Part shown: positions 58,225 through 64,000 of the stretch, in pieces
Numbering within the stretch: the first letter of the stretch is position 1
How the letters are laid out: the number at the start of each line of letters is the position of its first letter
Source: Schistosoma haematobium
Lineage: Eukaryota > Platyhelminthes > Trematoda > Strigeidida > Schistosomatidae
DNA: 64,000 nucleotides
Direction: 5' to 3'
NCBI RefSeq assembly: GCF_000699445.3
Contig: NC_067195.1
Location: forward strand, 69,560,591-69,624,590
Translations under genes and position numbers: made by a program
The notes under the pieces: model-generated
The model's database searches: none
What the model was told of the DNA's origin: nothing
What the model saw: the letters and a program-made list of their open reading frames with translations, nothing else

Positions 58225-60664
58225 GCTGGGAGGTCTTCACGGGCACGAAAATGTAAATTTTTTGTAATTACACACCATGTCACACCTACTACTTTGTTGT
58301 ACAAATGATATTTTTCATGAACTTTAAGAATTTTAGAAATGAGATATAAGTATCTTTACTTACATTTCAACGAGATGCATGCTATCCTTCACTGTGCTTC
58401 GAAGTATGTGTGCAAATTCAAAAGGGATTATCTTATACCTGATTGCTTCACTCAAGGTCGTTAATATACCTTGCTTATTGCAACTTTACATAGATTACAA
58501 CAAAACTTGAACTTTGGGATATGCAGAAAAATCAGCGAACTAAAAGTCAAAACAACTAATCAGGAAACAGCAGAAATCATTAGGGACAATGAGTTAGAAA
58601 AATTGTGGTCGTGATCAGCGTTGCAAGTAAGAAATTAACAAAACTAGGTAACCTGATGTCGTTATAGCGTCGATATCACTGGATCAATAATAAAAAGCTG
58701 AGTTTGCTAGCCAGTTTGATTTTTAAAAGTTCTACATCGTTTGATAACAATCTCAGTACATCTTAACCAACGTTTTGGTTGAATTTTTCTCCTTTGAACT
58801 AGCTCCAATTGCGTAGATTCCTAGTTTAAATCAAAGCATATAGGCTGCTCACGTTTGCCTGTGAGGTTGTGCTACTGTCATTAAACGACATCTTTAGACG
58901 CCATATTTTTTCGGAATATTTTCATAATTTTTCGTTCAACACTGTCATACTTTTGCTAAATTTTAACTGAAATTATTTTCAAACAATTAAACAACTTAAT
59001 TTTGTCCCAAAGTTAGGTTTTCAGCAAAAATATCTATCAAACTCTATCTATTTAATGATGCATACCTATGTAAGTTTTCTCTCCTAACCGTGTATATATC
59101 TGTCTGTTTGTGTGTGCTTAACATTTAGGAATCGTTGCTTCAAAATACCAAATACTACTCATAAAATAGTTTTGTTTTATCATTTTTCTTTTACAGAAAC
59201 ATTCAGTTAGTTTTCATGATTTATCAGTTTATTGGTGGTTTCTTTGAATTTTATGAGGTATTAACTAGTTTTATGATACCAGCAATTATCTAGACTATCT
59301 ATTATTAAGTAAATATACGTACTTCTGGGTAGAGGTAGAAAAAAACGAATTCTTCAAAAATGCCGCTTTTCCATACCCACTTATTCAAACCTAAGGTACT
59401 CACCTATTTATTATGTATGTATTTATTGATTATACATAATTCGATGGCAGTCTCGCTGCAATGTTGCATTTAACGTTCACTAAAGTAGAGTGATAATCAT
59501 TTGATCAGCACCGGTAATAATAGTTAAATTCTTAAAAGTTCCACCAAGCATCCATGCCCCTGAAATCAATGAAAGTAGCAGTGACGTAGTAGTCATTCTC
59601 CAATGATATTGTATAAAAATCATCATACCTTAAATCAATAATGAAGATGAAGATTCGAACTATTTGATTTATAACTATTGTATTGTGAAACGAAAATCAG
59701 AGTAAAGTGTCCATCAGCGCCTTTTTGATTATCATCGGTTCATCATACATTTCTAGTTGATGATGTAAAATTTTCCATTGATTTGCATGTTTACGAATGT
59801 ATTCAAAAATATGTGTACGTGTGTATGTATATGAAAAATTATATCACTGATGCATGAATGTTTGTTCATAAATATTGGTTCATAAATACAATTTTCGACA
59901 AGAAACATTCTATAAATGAAGTATGTTTTATCCAAAGATTATCTCATCAACCATAATATTTAAATCACCTGTTTATGTACAAAATAGGTAGGATTAATCC
60001 TTTTTTAATTTGAAAAACTGATTGTTCATTAACTAATCTAAGATTTGATTTCTTTTAATCACTATAAATACTGAAATTAAAGAATTAAACTTGTTTATCC
60101 ATTTTAATCTGTACCGGCCGATTAACTACTTTCTCTTTTTTCGTCTCTTTTTCTTTGTCTGAATCATTGACACTCAAAGTTATCGGTAAACACTTTGTCA
60201 TAGGCATAACTTAATCAGGATCCTACGGAACGTTTTCTTCCACAAAATTCAAAAGTTAGTATTGACTAGGTATCACTTGTTTTTTTATGAAGAGCTTTGT
60301 ACAGAAGGTGCTTAGATTTGGTGCTTATATCATTGGAAAACGATGTGAAAGCTTACTTACCCTATCTTACAGATTCTATTGAGAGCATAATTCAATAAGT
60401 ATTTGTTTCTTTTTTCTTTGTTCAAGGTGGACTTTTATTGTGTTGTACAAGATGCTTAAAAATTCCCCTAATTCTGTTCTTCCGACCATATGAGTTTATG
60501 ACTGCTACCCACAGATACTTACCAACATTTCGATTAATATCATTCACTTAAAATCAAATTGTTTATGGATAAGGATTATATTGACTTGGTGAATTTACGA
60601 TTGACGGGTGACTTAGTAGTGATAATCGTCATGTTTATCTTAACTTTTATTAATTTCAATGGTT

Positions 60665-60890
60665 GAGACATGAGTCAGTTGAAGCTAGACCACTATGGAA
60701 AACCTGGAAGCACTGGACGGCCGTTTCGTCCTATTGTGGAACTCCTCAGCAGTGTTCGTCCATGATTCCTCCTAGTGAGATTCGAACCCAGGACCTATCA
60801 GTCTCGCGCGTGAACGCTTAATCATTAGACCACTGAGCAGGTATCCAACGGTGTTAATGTCTAACTTCAACTAATCCAAGAAATTGAGCT
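60665..60890 (-). repeat. Hammerhead SINE, near-complete copy
   Basis: On the minus strand: 'gacattaacaccgttggata', tRNA-like head with box A ('gtggtctaatgattaagc') and box B ('gggttcgaatct'), ribozyme (60711-60754), then 'cttccaggttttccatagtg' and 'gtctagcttcaactgactca'. This is the best preserved single unit in the window, in antisense orientation to MICAL. Confidence 0.9.
60711..60754 (-). ncRNA. Hammerhead ribozyme motif, core nucleotides intact
   Basis: On the minus strand: CACTG, CTGAGGA, stem II GTTC..GGAC (one U-G wobble), GAAA, ACGGCCGT forming a minimal stem III, cleavage triplet GTC, then CAGTG pairing with CACTG. All invariant hammerhead core positions are present. Confidence 0.8.
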
Positions 60891-62734
60891 ACACCACTCT
60901 GTCTATTATGTGGATTATGTAGCTAAATTTGTGTCTCATATTGATTATCTTCAAAATTTACTTTGAGTATATCAGAGAATTAAATAATTAACACAATAAG
61001 ACATCGACTATTTTCGCTGTATGTATGATAAACGATATCCTGTTAAAATCTTTCCCAAGCCCTTATTTGTAGGATATGTTTTATACAAAATTTCAGGTTA
61101 AATAGATCTCTTGCCCACTTTCACTTACTCCCATCCTTGATTAGAAGTACATTTCTCATTCATTCATATACAAAAATTAGAAACTTGAGAATAAAATATA
61201 GTTTATCACTTTTCATTGAGATTTTTTCCAAGAATTATATATATATATATATTAAACAGTTCATTAATTTCCTTAGATATTTTTTGTTTTCTTTTAAAGT
61301 ATTAAAACCAGAGTTAGAGGTGGTGTTCATGTCGTGAAGATTGTGGGAAGCTAAAACATTACAGTCACAACCTTTATTACTAGAGTATTTCAACCGGTAA
61401 AAACGTCTTCGTTTTAAAGGCTAATTTTCCAGCAATTGACAAATATTTTTATTTCAAAGGTAAATTTTCATCACGAACTCTGCTAGTGCGATCCATTCTT
61501 AAAAGTGTATCGGTTAATTTTGAAGCGTAAAGTTATGTGAATTGTATCTCTAACATTGATCTGTTCATGATTTCAATGAAACTTAGTTCAATCGATGATT
61601 TTATAGAAATGTGATCACTGTGTTAGTATTTTTATCTCTCATTAGTTCAAACTGTGTAAATCCATTCAAGAAAGTCATGTTAACATTTCTTGTGAAATTG
61701 TTATTTTCTTCTATAACCATATATTCTGACATTATTAAATTGCTTGTCCAAATCTATTTGATCTTATCTAAGTTCGACAGATGAACATAATTAAACTCAT
61801 ACTTAATCGATTATAAGTAACAAATGTTTTACCACATTAAATTTGAATGCATGTTATTCGACTGGAATACAAATTTGTTTGTTCTATACACTTTTCAAAA
61901 TCTGTGGTATATATCAAACTTCATAAAAATTAATAAATGAATATATTTTTATTGGTTAAATAATCGTAGAAACAGGGGTTAAACTTTTATGTACTACATC
62001 ATAATTGGTAGGGGTTTGAGTTATCCTGTTGTTGATATTTAAAAATGAATTTTAATTAGTCTCAGTTGGGTTATTTACAACCTATATGAATCGCACTGAA
62101 ATGCAAGTACATCCAATTGGTGAGTCTCAAGTAGGGCGAAACACCAGTTCTGGATCTCAGTACTTGCCTCAATCTATCAATTCTCTCTCATTTTAAGTAA
62201 AAATAAAAGTCCTCTGCGTTAAATATTCAAGATATATAGATGAATGGTCATAGTTTTTGTTAAGTGTACATTTTCTTTTAAATATTTTTTTCCGAGTAAT
62301 TTTTATTTCATCTTATGTGTGTATATCTCTATAATTAATACTAAAGCCGTACTCAAATATTAAAATCAACAGTATTTTTATTGATTACGGAAAATGCATC
62401 ATGTAGAACAGTTCTCTAATCTTCAGTCTATCGTTAGCTTAATATTCATATTGAGTTTAATATGCGTGTTCTGTCAGATTTATCACTTGTTAGGCTATTG
62501 ATTATTTCATTGTGATTAATGTTTATTTTATAATTTTATCATGGGTAACACCTTAGTCATTTATAACCATCGATCAATCTGTATCGAGTCAAAAAATATA
62601 CCCCCTCCAGTGTGATGACAAATGTAAATCACATGACTTTGTAGCTCTGTGTTTACTTCCTGTGAGTTTGTAACATAAGCCATGTGTTTGATTTCCGTTA
62701 TTGGCACATTATTGTGCGGGCGTAGTAACCATCA

Positions 62735-62880
62735 TTACTTATTTACTTACACCTATCACCTCTCGGCACAGGCCACCCACCAGGATTCTCCACTGATCCA
62801 CCATATTCTACAACTCAGTTTGTTGAAGTTATTCAACATATTTCCTTCCATTATCGGTAGATCTCGAAGTTAATAACTAG
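62735..62880 (-). mobile_element. RTE-type LINE (family A), short 3' end
   Basis: The + strand reads 'acttatttacttacacctat', 'cacctctcggcacaggccac', 'accaggattctccactgatc', matching the terminal segment at 27345 ('acttacttacatacgcctga' and 'gcattctccatccaactctg') and 11680. It is extremely 5' truncated. Confidence 0.6.
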
Positions 62881-63494
62881 ATAATGTTTTTAAATATTCC
62901 GTTTTTAACATTTACTTAGCGAATATGGAATGTAGGCAAAATCCCTTCTATAAATCTAAAATAACAGTTTGCATAATATTTAATTTAAATGATCTTCTCT
63001 AATAGTCAGTAGGTGCTCGTGTAGATAGTTTTATATTACTAATATAATTCAGTAATATGTACATTTCTTAATTCATATCACTAATCTTTTCCATATAAAA
63101 TAGTGAGAAGATAAAAAGTTACTAGATCATTTGGTCATCATCTTGAACCGAAGTTTTCAAACCGAAACAATAGATATTATTTACATTTAACTGAATAGAG
63201 TTAGATCTTTGAAATTATCTTTCTATACTTTGATTATTATTTTTAATTATTTTCTCTCCTGAGTTAATTAATTAATTGAAACTTAAAATGATTAAAATAA
63301 ATGTTACCTAATTCCTTTATTCTTATTATCGTTCATGAAATTAGTTAATTAGAATTATATGTTGTTATTGTTACTTTTATATACGTGAATATGATATCAT
63401 TTCAATATTAAACTTTTCTATTGAATATTATTGTACTTTGTTTGTATGTTTTTTACAAAATAAAATTAAATACAAAATACAATTCCCATTTCAG

Positions 63495-63701
63495 TGTGGT
63501 CGTCCTACTTCAGTCAGTAAACATTCTCCAACATTATTGGATAAAAATTATGCAGTAGATGAAACAGCCAATAAAAAGACATTATTGAATAACAATGATC
63601 GATTACAACAACAAAATCACCAAGATCTTCAGCTACATCACCATCCACAACAAAATCTACCTGTACAAAAAGAAAATCTATCCAAAAGTCCATTTTCTTC
63701 A
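63495..63701 (+). CDS. MICAL: MICAL exon i: glutamine/histidine-rich linker
   Basis: Exon of 207 nt (69 codons, phase 0 at both ends) between TTTCAG and GTAAGT. It encodes CGRPTSVSKHSPTLLDKNY, then a low-complexity RLQQQNHQDLQLHHHPQQNL stretch, then KENLSKSPFSS. There is no recognisable domain. It is joined to MICAL by position, clean splice signals and phase 0 compatibility with the exon ending at 49720. It could instead follow an undetected intermediate exon, or belong to another gene. LIM and C-terminal coiled-coil exons would lie downstream of the window. Confidence 0.7.
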
Positions 63702-64000
63702 GTAAGTCTAGTTTAAAGATATTTTTCTTTTTCTAAAATTGTTCTAAATAGTTCATAGATCTTCACTGATTAATGTTTATTAGGAAATTTTGTTTCAAAT
63801 ATAATCTAATATCTATTCCTATCTATATCATTATTATCCATTCGAATCCAATAGTAATCTACGTAACATCAAATTACACTTCCTTTTTTTTCAATACACC
63901 ATTTAAAGTTTTAAAGTTCCTTGTGACTCACCACTTTATTGTCCCAAGATCTGACTTCAATTTGAATGAATAAACAAATATACCGCGAACATAAATCTTC
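63702..64000 (+). other. Start of the next MICAL intron
   Basis: GTAAGT at 63702; A+T-rich sequence to the window edge with no further exon visible. Confidence 0.6.

Larger units (their letters stand above)
49721..63494 (+). other. Long MICAL intron (13.8 kb), may hide further exons
   Basis: GTAAGT at 49721, TTTCAG at 63489-63494. It contains a three-copy repeat with an exon-like ORF (50493-51280 and 57409-57760), hammerhead SINEs (50700 and 60665), a palindromic (AAT)n(ATT)n tract (54945-55017), an LTR-like repeat (55100-55400), (TTG)n (56116-56140), a dispersed repeat (57060-57255), a Penelope-like fragment (57961-58224) and an RTE 3' end (62735-62880). 51290-54940, 58260-60660 and 60890-62730 have no supportable feature. 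Small exons of poorly conserved linker would be invisible to me. Confidence 0.7.

Overview
The window reads as a stretch of a schistosome genome (genus Schistosoma; species not resolvable from sequence alone). The evidence is the very A+T-rich intronic DNA, the multi-kilobase introns, RTE-type non-LTR retrotransposon fragments with schistosome-like C-terminal sequence, and tRNA-derived SINEs that carry a hammerhead-ribozyme core, as known for the schistosome Sm-alpha family.

One host gene spans nearly the whole window on the + strand: a MICAL-type F-actin monooxygenase. Nine internal exons can be placed between 3942 and 63701. Their phases are all compatible and all but one intron are GT-AG. 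The first six exons (3942-39562) encode most of the flavoprotein monooxygenase domain after its N-terminal Rossmann segment. The seventh (45805-46472) finishes that region and encodes a divergent calponin-homology (CH) domain. The eighth and ninth (49443-49720, 63495-63701) encode low-complexity linker. The start codon, the N-terminal GxGxxG exon(s) and any LIM or C-terminal exons lie outside the window. The intron after the third exon appears to be GC-AG, with an in-phase GT donor 18 nt upstream.

The introns (about 3 to 14 kb) are filled by mobile elements. RTE-type LINE fragments of three families lie at 2.7, 8.6-9.6, 11.7-13.6, 27.3-27.8, 31.0-32.5, 42.3-44.6, 48.0-49.2 and 62.7 kb. Hammerhead SINEs lie at about 4.6, 6.0, 6.4, 14.6, 17.7, 21.6, 29.5, 46.7-47.1, 50.7 and 60.7 kb. 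A second, tRNA-unrelated, non-autonomous retroelement (19.2-19.7, 26.7-27.2 and 34.1-34.5 kb) shares its 3' end with the LINE at 48-49 kb. A 488-bp element with 73-bp terminal inverted repeats lies at 19.95-20.44 kb. There are also a Penelope-like C-terminal fragment at 58 kb, several unclassified dispersed repeats, and AT-rich microsatellites.

No rRNA, stand-alone tRNA, CRISPR or operon structure is seen, and no second host gene is supported. The more unusual observations are the GC-AG intron with a competing donor, the roughly 90-residue insertion in the monooxygenase domain, the apparently intact hammerhead motifs in intronic SINEs, a SINE bounded by its own inverted 3' end, the LINE/SINE 3'-end sharing, and a three-copy repeat that contains an exon-like ORF.
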